From contig JAIXZY010000080.1 of assembly GCA_027489355.1 (NCBI GenBank), positions 1 to 57,492 on the forward strand: a stretch of DNA of 57,492 nt, in the 5' to 3' direction. Origin of the DNA: Paracoccaceae bacterium. Its GTDB lineage: Bacteria > Pseudomonadota > Alphaproteobacteria > Rhodobacterales > Rhodobacteraceae. Positions 25,785 to 34,555 of this stretch are shown here, piece after piece; within the stretch, counting starts at the first letter, position 1; every line of letters begins with the position of its first letter. The notes under the pieces are model-generated. The model had not been told where the DNA came from and did not search any database. It saw nothing but the letters and a program-made list of their open reading frames with translations. The position numbers were made by a program, and so were the translations under genes.

Positions 25785-26686
25785 CGACGCTTCGCGCCTG
25801 GTTGCAGGACCCAAGCCCCACCTCGCGCCGGCAGGCCCGGCTGGGACAGCTCTGGCTGGCCTGGCTGAGGATCCGCCGCAACCGGCTGGCCATGGCCGGG
25901 CTGGTGATCGTCGGTATCCTCCTGCTGGTCGCCGCGCTTGCGCCGTGGATCGCGCCGCACGATCCCTTCGTGCAGGACCTCGGCAATCGCCTGAAGCCGC
26001 CCGGCACTCCCGGTCAGTGGCTTGGCACCGATGACTTCGGCCGGGATATCCTGAGCCGCATCATGTATGGCGCGCGGATCACGCTTTACATCATCGCGCT
26101 GGTGGCCGTCACGGCGCCGGTGCTGGGTCTGCTGGTGGGGACGATCTCGGGCTATTTTGGCGGCTGGGTCGATGCCGTGCTGATGCGCCTGACCGACATC
26201 TTCCTGGCCTTCCCGCGCCTGATCCTGGCCCTTGCGCTGGTCGCCGTCCTTGGGCCGGGGATCGAGAATGCCGTCCTTGCCATCGCGCTGACCGCCTGGC
26301 CGCCCTATGCTCGCGTCGCACGGGCCGAGACGCTGACCATCCGCAGTTCGGACTACATCGCCGCCGTCCGCCTGCAGGGCGCGGGCGCGCCGCGGATCAT
26401 TCTGGGACACGTCGTACCGATGTGCCTGCCCTCGGTCATCATCCGCGTCACGCTGGACATGGCCGGTGTGATCCTGATCGCCGCCGGGCTTGGCTTCCTC
26501 GGCCTTGGCGTGCAGCCGCCGCAGCCGGAATGGGGGCTGATGATCTCGTCCGGGCGCAAGTTCCTGTTCGAGCAGTGGTGGGTCGCCACCATGCCCGGCC
26601 TCGCGATCTTTATCGTGTCGCTGGGGTTCAATCTCTTGGGCGACGGTCTCCGCGACGTCCTTGATCCGAAGAGCGCACCGAAATGA
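25781..26686 (+). CDS. Peptide-type ABC transporter permease (DppC-like)
   Basis: The 301-residue protein has an N-terminal helix followed by the HDPFVQD...GTDDFGRDILSRIMYGAR motif that marks DppC/OppC. The EAA-like loop is DYIAAVRLQGAGAPRIILGHVVPM. It pairs with the DppB-like permease in the inner membrane. ATGA overlaps on both sides put it firmly in the operon. Confidence 0.93.
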   Translation: MTTLRAWLQDPSPTSRRQARLGQLWLAWLRIRRNRLAMAGLVIVGILLLVAALAPWIAPHDPFVQDLGNRLKPPGTPGQWLGTDDFGRDILSRIMYGARITLYIIALVAVTAPVLGLLVGTISGYFGGWVDAVLMRLTDIFLAFPRLILALALVAVLGPGIENAVLAIALTAWPPYARVARAETLTIRSSDYIAAVRLQGAGAPRIILGHVVPMCLPSVIIRVTLDMAGVILIAAGLGFLGLGVQPPQPEWGLMISSGRKFLFEQWWVATMPGLAIFIVSLGFNLLGDGLRDVLDPKSAPK

Positions 26687-27513
26687 CCCTGCTCGACGTC
26701 CGCAACCTGCGCGTCACCTTCGACACCGAGACCGGCCCGGTCGAAGCCGTGCGCGGCGTGTCCTTCTCGCTTGGCCGCGAACGGCTGGGGATCGTGGGCG
26801 AGTCCGGCTCGGGCAAGACGATGACCGGCCGCGCGGTGCTGCGTCTGATCCGCCCGCCGGGCCGGATCGAGGCCGATGCGATGCTGTTCGATGGCCAGGA
26901 CCTGATGCGCGCATCGGACCGCGAAATGCGCGCGTTGCGCGGCAAGCGCATCGGCATGGTGATGCAGGACCCGAAGTACAGCCTGAACCCGGTGATGACC
27001 GTGGGCGACCAGTTGACCGAAGGCCTGCGCCGCCGCGATGGCCTGGGCCGCCGCGACGCAGAGGCAAAGGCGCTGGCCGCGCTGGAGGCGGTGCAGATCC
27101 GCGACCCGCAGCGCGTGATGGAGGCCTTCCCGCATGAACTGTCCGGCGGCATGGGCCAGCGGGTGATGATCGCCATGATGCTGATCCCCGAACCCGACCT
27201 GCTGATCGCCGACGAACCGACCAGCGCGCTGGACGTGACCGTCCAGGCCGAGGTCCTGTCGATCCTCGACCGCCTGGTGCGGGAGCGAGGGATGGGGCTG
27301 ATCTTCATCAGCCACGACCTTCGGCTGGTCGCGCGCTTCTGCGACCGGGTGCTGGTGATGTACAAGGGCAAGGTCGTCGAAGAGCTGGAGGCCCGCCACC
27401 TGCTCGAGGCGAAGCATCCCTACACCCGCGGGCTTCTGGACTGCCTGCCACGGATCGGCGGTCCGCGCGGCCCGCTGCCTGCACTTGACCGGTCGGGGGC
27501 CTGGGCGCAATGA
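26683..27513 (+). CDS. Peptide-type ABC transporter ATP-binding protein (DppD-like)
   Basis: The 276-residue protein has Walker A GESGSGKT (around residue 40), the Q-loop VMQDPKYSLNP, the signature LSGGMGQR, Walker [17 protein letters not shown] and switch ISHDL. The C-terminal region is slightly short, without the long cysteine motif that binds an iron-sulfur cluster in some DppD proteins. It overlaps the next gene by 4 bp. Confidence 0.93.
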   Translation: MTLLDVRNLRVTFDTETGPVEAVRGVSFSLGRERLGIVGESGSGKTMTGRAVLRLIRPPGRIEADAMLFDGQDLMRASDREMRALRGKRIGMVMQDPKYSLNPVMTVGDQLTEGLRRRDGLGRRDAEAKALAALEAVQIRDPQRVMEAFPHELSGGMGQRVMIAMMLIPEPDLLIADEPTSALDVTVQAEVLSILDRLVRERGMGLIFISHDLRLVARFCDRVLVMYKGKVVEELEARHLLEAKHPYTRGLLDCLPRIGGPRGPLPALDRSGAWAQ

Positions 27514-28265
27514 GCCTGATCGAGATCGACCACGTCTCTGTCACCTTCCGCGCCAAGGGCCGCGAGGTCCGTGCCGTCGAAGATGTCAGCTTCTCCGTTG
27601 ACGAGGGCGAAAGCTTCGGCCTTGTCGGCGAAAGCGGCTCGGGCAAGTCGACCATCCTGCGTGCGATCTGCGGCATGGCCCCGGTCACGGCCGGGACGAT
27701 CCGCATCGGCGGGAAGGCTCTGCCCAGTCCGCGTGGCTCGGGCTTCGCGACACAGGTGCAGATGGTCTTCCAGGACCCCTATGCCAGCCTGCACCCGCGC
27801 CATACCATCGACCGCACCCTGTCCGAGCCGCTGGCGATCCACGGCCTGCGCGACAGCGACGCGCGGGTGGTGCAGGCGCTTCAGGACGTGGGCCTGCCGC
27901 CGGGCTTCCGCTTCCGCTATCCGCACCAGCTTTCAGGCGGCCAACGCCAGCGGGTCGCCATCGCCCGCGCGCTGATGCTGCAACCCCGGATCCTGCTCCT
28001 TGACGAACCCACCAGTGCGCTGGACGCCTCGGTTCAGGCCGAGGTGCTGAACCTCCTGTCGCGCCTGCGCGAGGAACGGGGGCTGACCTTCCTGATGGTC
28101 AGCCACGACCTGGCGGTCATCGACCACATGTGCGACCGCATCCTGGTGATGCAGCACGGCCGCGCGGTGGAACAGATGAGGCGGGAAGACCTGGCGCAGG
28201 CCCGGATGACGACGCCCTACGCCCGCAGCCTGTTCGACGCCAGCGCCGACCGTATGCTGGGCTGA
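27510..28265 (+). CDS. Peptide-type ABC transporter ATP-binding protein (DppF-like)
   Basis: The 251-residue second ATPase has Walker A GESGSGKST, Q-loop MVFQDPYASLHPRHTI, signature LSGGQRQR, Walker [17 protein letters not shown] and switch VSHDL. At 251 residues it is shorter than DppF of enteric bacteria. The last gene of the operon, it converges on the tRNA-Arg. Confidence 0.93.
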   Translation: MSLIEIDHVSVTFRAKGREVRAVEDVSFSVDEGESFGLVGESGSGKSTILRAICGMAPVTAGTIRIGGKALPSPRGSGFATQVQMVFQDPYASLHPRHTIDRTLSEPLAIHGLRDSDARVVQALQDVGLPPGFRFRYPHQLSGGQRQRVAIARALMLQPRILLLDEPTSALDASVQAEVLNLLSRLREERGLTFLMVSHDLAVIDHMCDRILVMQHGRAVEQMRREDLAQARMTTPYARSLFDASADRMLG

Positions 28266-28284
28266 CGCGTTCGCAAGACGCGTC
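28264..28284 (+). terminator. Hairpin after the peptide transporter operon
   Basis: GACGCGT and ACGCGTC form a 7-bp perfect stem with a 7-nt loop starting at the stop codon. No T-run follows. It is possibly a weak or Rho-assisted terminator. Confidence 0.35.
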
Positions 28285-28321
28285 GGCTGGCATTGGAAGG
28301 ACTTTTCCCGGAACGCCGCAA

Positions 28322-28356
28322 AACAAAAGGGCCTAGGCGCGAAGCCTAAGCCCTTG
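28322..28356 (-). terminator. Rho-independent terminator of tRNA-Arg
   Basis: On the minus strand, AAGGGCTTAGGC pairs with GCCTAGGCCCTT (one wobble) around a short loop, followed by TTGTTTT. It is directly downstream of the tRNA. Confidence 0.85.
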
Positions 28357-28363
28357 AATGTCA

Positions 28364-28440
28364 TGGCGGACCCGGAGCGATTCGAACGCCCGACCCTCAG
28401 ATTCGTAGTCTGATGCTCTATCCAGCTGAGCTACGGGTCC
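28364..28440 (-). tRNA. tRNA-Arg (anticodon ACG)
   Basis: A 77-nt cloverleaf is readable on the minus strand: acceptor GGACCCG with CGGGTCC, D-arm GCTC-AGCTGGATA-GAGC, anticodon stem TCAGA/TCTGA around CTACGAA, and T-arm with GTTCGAATC. An encoded CCA lies at 28364-28366. The ACG anticodon is edited to ICG in bacteria and reads CGU, CGC and CGA. Confidence 0.97.
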
Positions 28441-28488
28441 GTCTTGCGGGCGATGTAGCCTTGCGCGGCGGGCATTGCAAGGGCGAAA

Positions 28489-29901
28489 TCACGCGGAAGC
28501 GTCCATCGTTTCCTTTGGCAGGTGGATTGCGAATTCCGTGCCTTCCGCATCGCTGCGCACAAGGTCCAGCCGGCCGCCGTGGCCGCGCACCAGTTCGGCC
28601 GCGATTGCAAGGCCAAGCCCGGTGCCGCCCTTGCGCGCGCCGCCCTGAAAGGCCGCGAACAGGTGTTCGCGCGCTTTCGGAGGAAGGCCAGGGCCGGTGT
28701 CGCCCACGCGAATCCACCACTCTGCCTCGTCCTCGCCGGCCGATACCTCGATGGTGCCGGGTTGGCCGGTGGCCTCGATGGCCTGGCGGGCGTTGCGGAT
28801 CAGGTTGGACAGCACGCGGAACAGCTGTTCCGAATCTCCGCGGATCATCAGGCCGGGTGCCACGTCGATCAGGCAGGTGATCGCCGTCTCGGCGCCCAGG
28901 CCCTCGCCCTCGGCGACGTCACCGACCAATTGCGCCAGGTTCAGGCGCCGCAACTGCGGGGGCGGCTCCTCGGCCTTGCCGAAGGCCAGCGTCGATTCGC
29001 ACAGGCTGACCGCCCGGCTGATCGAGTTGATCAGCTTCGGGGCCGACCGCGCCACCACGGGATCGGCGCTGCCCTCCAGCCGGTCGGCGAACAGCTGCGC
29101 CGTGGTCAGGATGTTGCGCAGGTCGTGGCTGATCTTCGCCACCGCCCCGCCCAGCTGCGCCAGCCGCTCCTTCTGCCTCAGCGCGCCGGTCAGCTGGGTC
29201 TGCATCGACTGCAACGCCTCTTCGGCCGACCGCAGCTCATCGACCCGGGCATTCGGTTCGATCACCCGCCGCGCATCTTCCGGTGCCTCTGCGTAGGTCT
29301 TCATGTGATGCACCACGCGGCGGATCGGCATGACCAGCAGGCGCTGCACCGCCAAGAACAGCAGGAAGGCCGTGACGACCGAGATCAGCGCCGACAGGAT
29401 CAGGATGCGCAGGCCGTAGTCCAGCATCGCATCGCGCAGGGGTTTGGTGTCCATCGTCACTTCGATCAGCGTCCCCGCATCCTGCACGGGGTAGCCGATC
29501 ACCCGCACCACCCGGTCATGCGGGTCGAAGAGCACGGCAAAGGCGTCGCGGATCAGCTCCCAGGGGCCTGCCATCCGCAGGTCGTAGGTGGCGTGAATCT
29601 CGCCCGGGATCGGAGAGGACAGGACGAGCTGCCGCACTTCGTCCCGCCGCAGGACGACGTTGTAGACCTCGGCATTGGCGAGCAGTTCCTTTTCCAGATC
29701 GGGCGAGACCATGTCTTCCGCCGCCAGCTGGGTCAGGGCCGCGATCTGCGCCTGCTTCAAGCGGGTCAGCATGAAATCCGCCCGGTAGCTCGCGATCGAG
29801 GGCACGAAGATCAGCACTTCGGCCAGCATCACGAAGATGACGGTCAGCATCAGGAAGCGTCCCGAAAGCGTGTTGAGGAAGCTCTTGCGTCTTTCGGCCA
29901 C
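28489..29901 (-). CDS. Sensor histidine kinase, orphan
   Basis: The 470-residue protein starts with GTG at 29901. It has two membrane segments (about 12-33 and 165-187) enclosing a periplasmic sensor of about 130 residues, a HAMP-like linker, and a HisKA domain with H259 in KISHDLRN. A HATPase domain follows with NLIRNARQAI (N-box), GDTGPGLPP (G1) and GGTGLGLAI (G2). The signal is unknown. No response regulator is adjacent, so its partner lies elsewhere. It is 22 bp downstream of the flavoprotein gene on the same strand. Confidence 0.9.
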   Translation of the reverse strand: MAERRKSFLNTLSGRFLMLTVIFVMLAEVLIFVPSIASYRADFMLTRLKQAQIAALTQLAAEDMVSPDLEKELLANAEVYNVVLRRDEVRQLVLSSPIPGEIHATYDLRMAGPWELIRDAFAVLFDPHDRVVRVIGYPVQDAGTLIEVTMDTKPLRDAMLDYGLRILILSALISVVTAFLLFLAVQRLLVMPIRRVVHHMKTYAEAPEDARRVIEPNARVDELRSAEEALQSMQTQLTGALRQKERLAQLGGAVAKISHDLRNILTTAQLFADRLEGSADPVVARSAPKLINSISRAVSLCESTLAFGKAEEPPPQLRRLNLAQLVGDVAEGEGLGAETAITCLIDVAPGLMIRGDSEQLFRVLSNLIRNARQAIEATGQPGTIEVSAGEDEAEWWIRVGDTGPGLPPKAREHLFAAFQGGARKGGTGLGLAIAAELVRGHGGRLDLVRSDAEGTEFAIHLPKETMDASA

Positions 29902-29922
29902 CCGAACCTTCCTTGTCCGGCT

Positions 29923-31341
29923 TCAGGGAACCCAACGCTGCACGATCCGCACAAAGCGTTTCAGCGCCGGGCTTTCAAACAACCTGGGGCTAAAATAGGC
30001 ACCCGCCGCGCGTTTGGAAACCTCTCCCAGTGTGGGATAGGGCGCAACCATTCCGGCAATCGCAGACATCCTTAGGCGCGCGCTGATCGCCAGCGCCCAA
30101 AGACCGATCAGCTCGCCCGCCTGGGGACCGACGATGCTGGCCCCGACGGGGCGGCCCTTGACCACCATGACCTTGATCAGCCCCTTGGTCTTGCCCTCGG
30201 CCTGCGCCCGGTCGTTATGGGCAAATTCCGCCCGCACCACCTCAAGCGCACCGCCATACGTCTTGCGCGCCTCGGCTTCGGTCAGTCCCGCCTGGGCGAG
30301 TTCCGGGTCGGTGTAGGTGGCGCGGGGCAAGGCGCGGGGATCTGCCTTGGCGGGCAGGCCCAGCACGGCCTGTCGCACAACGATCCCGGCATGCCAGCCC
30401 GCGACATGGGTGAACTGCAACCCGCCCGCCGCGTCGCCCACCGCATAGACCCGGCGGTTCGTCGACCGCAGCCGCGCATCGACGGTCACACCCTTGGCCG
30501 TGTGGGCCACGCCCGCGGAGTCCAGGTTCAGCCCCTCCAGCGCCACCTTCCGACCGACCGCAATCAGAAGATGCGAGCCGCTGATCTGGCGTCCGTCGCC
30601 CAGAGTGACCTCGACCGCACCCGCCGCGCCCGCGATTCGCACCACGGGCTGCCCCTCGACCAGTGCGATTCCCTCGGCTTTCAGCGCGTAGGTCACGACG
30701 GCGGCAAGGTCCGGGTCCTCGCGTCCAAGGACCTGGGCCCCCTCGATTGCCGTTACCTCGCAGCCCAGTCTGCGGTGGGCCTGCGCCATCTCGACGCCGA
30801 TGGGGCCGCCCCCGATGACGATCAGATGCCGGGGCCTCTCGCGCAGGTCGAAGATCGTCTCATTGGTAAAGTAGGGAACGGTTTCCACGCCCTGGATCGG
30901 CGGTACCATCGGCCGCGAGCCCGTGGCGACGACGAACCGCCGCGCACGGATGCGCGTTCCGCCCGCCTCGACCTCGCGCGGGCCGATGAAACGGGCAAAG
31001 GCGCGGATCACGGTGCAGCCCAGGCCCTCGAACCGCTCCTGGCTGTCGACCGGGGCGATCTGGTCGATCACGGCCCGGACATGGTCCTTCGCCGCGGCGA
31101 AATCGACCTCCGGCTCGGTCCCCGCCACACCGCGAAACCCCCGCCTCTGCGCTTCCGCTGCCTTGGCAGCCGCGATCAGCGCCTTGGAGGGGACGCAGCC
31201 CGCATTCAGGCAGTCGCCGCCCATCTCTCCAGCCTCGATCAGGATGACGCGTGCGCCCATCTGCACCGCGCCTGCCGCAACAGAAAGACCGCCCGACCCG
31301 GCACCTATCACGCAAAGATCCGTCTCGATAATGTCCATCAT
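29923..31341 (-). CDS. FAD-dependent pyridine nucleotide-disulfide oxidoreductase (mercuric reductase-like, not lipoamide dehydrogenase)
   Basis: The 472-residue protein has an N-terminal FAD-binding motif (GAGSGGLSVAAGA), redox cysteines C44 and C49 in CLNAGC, an NAD(P)H-binding GGGPIGVEMA near residue 180, and YAVGDAAGG for FAD. The C-terminal HxHPT of lipoamide dehydrogenase is replaced by APYPTLGE, so the catalytic base differs and the substrate is not dihydrolipoamide. The MerA metal-binding cysteines are absent. The start overlaps the TVP38 stop (ATGA). Pairing with a TVP38 protein suggests a membrane-linked redox role. Confidence 0.85.
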   Translation of the reverse strand: MMDIIETDLCVIGAGSGGLSVAAGAVQMGARVILIEAGEMGGDCLNAGCVPSKALIAAAKAAEAQRRGFRGVAGTEPEVDFAAAKDHVRAVIDQIAPVDSQERFEGLGCTVIRAFARFIGPREVEAGGTRIRARRFVVATGSRPMVPPIQGVETVPYFTNETIFDLRERPRHLIVIGGGPIGVEMAQAHRRLGCEVTAIEGAQVLGREDPDLAAVVTYALKAEGIALVEGQPVVRIAGAAGAVEVTLGDGRQISGSHLLIAVGRKVALEGLNLDSAGVAHTAKGVTVDARLRSTNRRVYAVGDAAGGLQFTHVAGWHAGIVVRQAVLGLPAKADPRALPRATYTDPELAQAGLTEAEARKTYGGALEVVRAEFAHNDRAQAEGKTKGLIKVMVVKGRPVGASIVGPQAGELIGLWALAISARLRMSAIAGMVAPYPTLGEVSKRAAGAYFSPRLFESPALKRFVRIVQRWVP

Positions 31342-32042
31342 CGTACCCTCTTCAGCACAGGCAGCAGCATCGGCAGCGCTGCCAGCGCCGCCAGTCCCAG
31401 AAGCGGAAGAAGCACGGGCAGAGTGAAGATCACGCCCAAGTCCGGGGCCTCGCCCCGCGCAAAGACGTCGCCCAGGCCCGAGCCGACCGACGTGAAGACC
31501 AGCGCGCCGGGAACGATGCCCAGAACGGTCGACACGGCGAAGCGGAACAGGCTGGTTCCGACGAAGGCCGGGATCAGGTTCACCACAAAGAACGGCACCA
31601 GCGGCACCAGTCGCATCAGAAACAGGACCGACCACTCGTTCTCGCGCAGGCGGGCTTGCAGTCGCGCGGCCCTCCCGCCCGCCGCTGCAAGCTTTCCCGC
31701 CAACGCCTCGCCAAAGCCGGACCGGGCCGCGAGGAAGACCAGTATTGCGCCCGTCCCGGCGCCCAGCACATTGTAGAGGACGCCGGGAAACAGCCCGAAC
31801 AGGAACCCTCCTGTCAGCGTAGCCACCGTGCCGCCCGGCAGGCTGAGCGTGACAATGGCGACATAGGCGCCGAGAAACGCCAGCACCGCCCAAAGGTAAT
31901 GCGCGTCGCGAAAGGCCAGCAGTTGCTCGCGGTGCCTGGCAAGCGTCTCGAAGCTGAACTCGTCGCGCAGGGCAACGGCACCCAGCACGGCCGTGGCCAG
32001 GATCAGCAGGAAGGGCAGGCGGCGGAGCCAGGTCTTGTGCAT
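31338..32042 (-). CDS. TVP38/TMEM64 family inner-membrane protein
   Basis: The 234-residue protein has about six hydrophobic segments. The family core is LSLPGGTVATLTGGFLFGLFPGVLYNVLGAGTGAILVFLAARSGFG, followed by RLVPLVPFFVVNLIPAFVGTS. The ATG at 32042 has AAGGACCCCTC upstream; earlier in-frame ATGs at 32057 and 32090 are less well placed. DedA-like proteins of this family are involved in lipid or membrane homeostasis, but no exact function can be assigned. It is the first gene of a unit with the flavoprotein and possibly the kinase. Confidence 0.88.
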   Translation of the reverse strand: MHKTWLRRLPFLLILATAVLGAVALRDEFSFETLARHREQLLAFRDAHYLWAVLAFLGAYVAIVTLSLPGGTVATLTGGFLFGLFPGVLYNVLGAGTGAILVFLAARSGFGEALAGKLAAAGGRAARLQARLRENEWSVLFLMRLVPLVPFFVVNLIPAFVGTSLFRFAVSTVLGIVPGALVFTSVGSGLGDVFARGEAPDLGVIFTLPVLLPLLGLAALAALPMLLPVLKRVR

Positions 32043-32199
32043 GAGGGGTCCTTGCATGGCAGTCGAACATGGCGCATCCCGTGGCCCCACGACAGGGGCT
32101 TCACGCGGCCTTGATGGGGACCGGGGCTTTCCCGGGCGGGCTGAAACATTCTCGCCGTGTCGCGCTGCGAAATGTTGCAGGAAAATCCCGTGCCCTGCG

Positions 32200-32228
32200 T
32201 TGACTTGGGATGAAACCGACCGTAAAGG
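32200..32228 (+). promoter_or_regulatory. Candidate promoter of rpmH-rnpA-yidD
   Basis: TTGACT, a 17-bp spacer and TAAAGG lie about 70 bp upstream of rpmH. The -35 is good and the -10 poor. Confidence 0.35.
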
Positions 32229-32294
32229 ACTGGCTTCAAGTTACGGGCCCTCGAATCCTTTCGGGGTTCGGGTCAAGTCTGATGGAGAGCCGCG

Positions 32295-32429
32295 ATGAAG
32301 CGCACCTTTCAACCGTCGAACCTGGTTCGCAAGCGCCGCCACGGCTTCCGTGCGCGCATGGCAACCAAGAATGGCCGTCTGGTCCTGGCTGCCCGCCGCG
32401 CCAAGGGCCGTCACAAGCTGACCGCCTGA
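32295..32429 (+). CDS. rpmH: 50S ribosomal protein L34
   Basis: The 44-residue basic protein starts [18 protein letters not shown] and ends with [10 protein letters not shown], the complete L34 pattern. GGAGAGCCGCG precedes the ATG. rnpA follows after 32 bp, as in nearly all bacteria. Confidence 0.97.
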   Translation: MKRTFQPSNLVRKRRHGFRARMATKNGRLVLAARRAKGRHKLTA

Positions 32430-32461
32430 TCGCGCGCCCCAAGGGGCGTCAGGGTTTGCTG

Positions 32462-32869
32462 ATGACACCGCCGGAGACCCAGGGCCAAGGCATAGCTGCC
32501 GAAGTGCCCGCTGGCTCTCCGGCGGTTTCGCTTTGCGTGATGCAGAAGCGCGCGGATTTCCTGAAGGCCGCCTCGGCGCGGCGGCAAGGGACGGGCGGCT
32601 TCCTGTTGCAGGCCCGGGACCGGGCCGACGGCACTTCGGATCGCCGCGTCGGATTCACCGCTTCGAAGAAGATCGGCAATGCCGTCCTGCGAAACCGCGC
32701 CAAGCGTCGGCTGCGCGCCTTGGCGCGCGAGATCCTGACCGCTCTTGCCCGGCCGGGGTGGGACTACGTCCTGGTCGCCAGGCCCGAGGCGACCGTCACC
32801 CGCCCCTATGCCGAGCTTCGCGCCGACCTCGAGCAGGCCCTGCGCAGCGTCCACCGGGCCCGGCCGTGA
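32462..32869 (+). CDS. rnpA: Ribonuclease P protein component
   Basis: RnpA binds RNase P RNA and helps process tRNA 5' ends. The frame gives 135 residues. The core begins at [15 protein letters not shown] (about residue 29) and includes [25 protein letters not shown], the RNR motif. The start is uncertain: ATG at 32462 gives a polar N-terminal extension of about 26 residues. A shorter form from the ATG at 32540 would begin almost at the conserved core. The stop overlaps the yidD GTG. Confidence 0.92.
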   Translation: MTPPETQGQGIAAEVPAGSPAVSLCVMQKRADFLKAASARRQGTGGFLLQARDRADGTSDRRVGFTASKKIGNAVLRNRAKRRLRALAREILTALARPGWDYVLVARPEATVTRPYAELRADLEQALRSVHRARP

Positions 32870-33114
32870 GCCCGCTGGCGCAGATCGTGGCGCTGCCGGT
32901 CCGCGCCTACCGCCTGCTCTTGTCGCCCTGGGTTGGTCACGGCTGCCGCTATCAGCCCACCTGTTCCGCCTATGCGCTGGAAGCCCTGGCGCGGCATGGC
33001 GCGGTGAAGGGCGGCTACCTGGCCGCGCATCGCATCTGCCGCTGCCATCCCTGGGGTGGGCATGGCTATGACCCGGTACCGGGGGCGGACCCCGACCACG
33101 ACGCGAGGCGGTAG
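32866..33114 (+). CDS. yidD: Membrane protein insertion efficiency factor YidD
   Basis: The 82-residue protein has the YidD pattern: [41 protein letters not shown], then [17 protein letters not shown]. The three cysteines of the family are present. The GTG start overlaps the rnpA stop (GTGA). YidD assists YidC-dependent membrane insertion. The usual yidC neighbour lies on the opposite strand here, beyond engB and a MOSC gene. Confidence 0.95.
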   Translation: MSPLAQIVALPVRAYRLLLSPWVGHGCRYQPTCSAYALEALARHGAVKGGYLAAHRICRCHPWGGHGYDPVPGADPDHDARR

Positions 33115-33144
33115 GGCAAAATCCTTGCGTAAGGATTCTCGCCC
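33114..33144. terminator. Bidirectional hairpin between yidD and engB
   Basis: AATCCTT and AAGGATT with a GCGT loop form the core, extended by GGGC and GCCC outside. It spans the whole 29-bp gap between convergent stop codons. No long T-run, but position and symmetry fit a shared terminator. Confidence 0.55.
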
Positions 33145-33794
33145 TATTCCATCGTCGCGATCAGGGCGCGCAGTGTCTCGATCCCTTCGCCCTTCTCGGA
33201 ACTGGTGACCACGATCTCGGGGTAGGCCGCCGGATGTTTCCCCAGCGCGCCCTTCACCTGCTCGATCACCGCCTCGCGTTCGGTGCGGTTGATCTTGTCG
33301 ACCTTGGTCAGCACGGCCTGGAACGTCACCGCCGAGCGATCGAGAAGCTTCAGGATCTCTTCATCCACTGCCTTCACGCCGTGACGGGCGTCGATCAGCA
33401 CGAAGGCGCGCCGCAATGTCGCGCGACCCGACAGGTACTGCTTCAAGAGCGCCTGCCACTTGGCCACCACGGCAACCGGCGCCTCGGCGTAGCCATAGCC
33501 CGGCAGGTCGACGAGATAGCGTTCCTCGCCCAGGGCGAAGTAGTTGATTTCTTGCGTACGGCCCGGCGTGTTCGAGGCCCGGGCCAGCGTCTTGCGTCCC
33601 GTCAGCGCGTTGATCAGGCTCGATTTCCCGACGTTCGACCGGCCCGCGAAGCAGACTTCCAGCCTGTCGGCCGGGGGCAGGCCGGACATGGCGACCACAC
33701 CCTTGACGAAGGTGACCGGCCCCGCAAACAGAAGCCGCCCGGCCTCGCGCGCTTCGTCCTCGGGTTCGGGCGTCAGAGAGAAGGTCATGGCCAT
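33144..33794 (-). CDS. engB: Ribosome biogenesis GTPase EngB/YsxC
   Basis: The 216-residue TRAFAC GTPase has G1 GRSNVGKSS (residues 51-59), a G2 threonine in SNTPGRTQEINYF, G3 DLPGYG and G4 TKVD near residue 166. It acts in 50S subunit assembly and is usually essential. The start overlaps the MOSC stop by one base (TGATG), so the two are coupled. Confidence 0.95.
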   Translation of the reverse strand: MAMTFSLTPEPEDEAREAGRLLFAGPVTFVKGVVAMSGLPPADRLEVCFAGRSNVGKSSLINALTGRKTLARASNTPGRTQEINYFALGEERYLVDLPGYGYAEAPVAVVAKWQALLKQYLSGRATLRRAFVLIDARHGVKAVDEEILKLLDRSAVTFQAVLTKVDKINRTEREAVIEQVKGALGKHPAAYPEIVVTSSEKGEGIETLRALIATME

Positions 33795-34555
33795 CAGCGC
33801 ACCTCGTCGTTCAGGGCAACCCGGCCGCCGGCGACGACCCGGGCAAAGACGCCAAAGTCGGTATGGCCGTAGCCGGTTTCCAAAGCGCCCATCGTATCGG
33901 CATCCTGCTGGCCGGTCTCGGGATTCGCCCCAGTGGCGCGGCAGCGGCCGATCGGTTCCTCGACCCGGAGGCGGGCCTCGCCGACCGTGATCTCCTGGCC
34001 GATCAGGTCAAGCTCGGCCCAGGGTGTCCAGCCCTCGACCCAGATGTTGCCCCGGAAGCGGTGCGGCGACAGCGCCTGACCCATCCCCGCCGCCAGGTCG
34101 GCCAGGGACGACAGCGAGTTGATCGAGACCAGCGGCTGATCCTGATCCGTCAGCGCCTGTCCGGGAACGCGGATCACCCGAGCGGGTTCAGGCCGGTTCC
34201 CGGGCCAGAGGGGACGCAGCCAGTCCATCAAGCGGTCCGCATCAGAGGAGTTGTCCGGCCGGAACGTCTCGGTCGGACGGCGCGGGTGGCTGAGGGTTAC
34301 CGTCCTCTCCGCTGCGTCGGACTGGCAGGATACCGCCATCAGATCGGCCGAACCCCAGCCGCGCAGGAACTGCAGCTTCGGCGCCCAGGTCGGCGGCTCC
34401 GAAAGGCGGGCGGCGGCATGGGCGACAGCCCAGACCCGGTCGAAGGGAAAGGCCGCGCCCTCTCGGAGCACGGCCTCGGCCACGGGTTCGTAACCGGCAG
34501 ACTTGATCGGGTGGCGCACCAGCAGCGCGACGCGTCCCCCGCCGGCGGCCGTCAC
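33794..34555 (-). CDS. MOSC-domain protein
   Basis: The GTG at 34555, overlapping the yidC stop (GTGA), gives 253 residues. The N-terminal beta-barrel segment (ALLVRHPIKSAGYEPVAEAVL) and C-terminal MOSC core (SPHRFRGNIWVEGW...ELDLIGQEITVGEARLRVEEPIGRCRATGANPETGQQD, with a conserved Cys) match. Such proteins deliver sulfur to, or bind, molybdenum cofactor; the exact reaction is not known. The position between yidC and engB is an arrangement I recall from this bacterial family. Confidence 0.85.
   Translation of the reverse strand: MTAAGGGRVALLVRHPIKSAGYEPVAEAVLREGAAFPFDRVWAVAHAAARLSEPPTWAPKLQFLRGWGSADLMAVSCQSDAAERTVTLSHPRRPTETFRPDNSSDADRLMDWLRPLWPGNRPEPARVIRVPGQALTDQDQPLVSINSLSSLADLAAGMGQALSPHRFRGNIWVEGWTPWAELDLIGQEITVGEARLRVEEPIGRCRATGANPETGQQDADTMGALETGYGHTDFGVFARVVAGGRVALNDEVR

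Noticed and set aside
28522-31776. Plus-strand frames of 517 and 519 codons opposite the histidine kinase and flavoprotein
   Set aside because: Shadows of the minus-strand genes, whose motifs (H-box, FAD and NAD sites) are clear.
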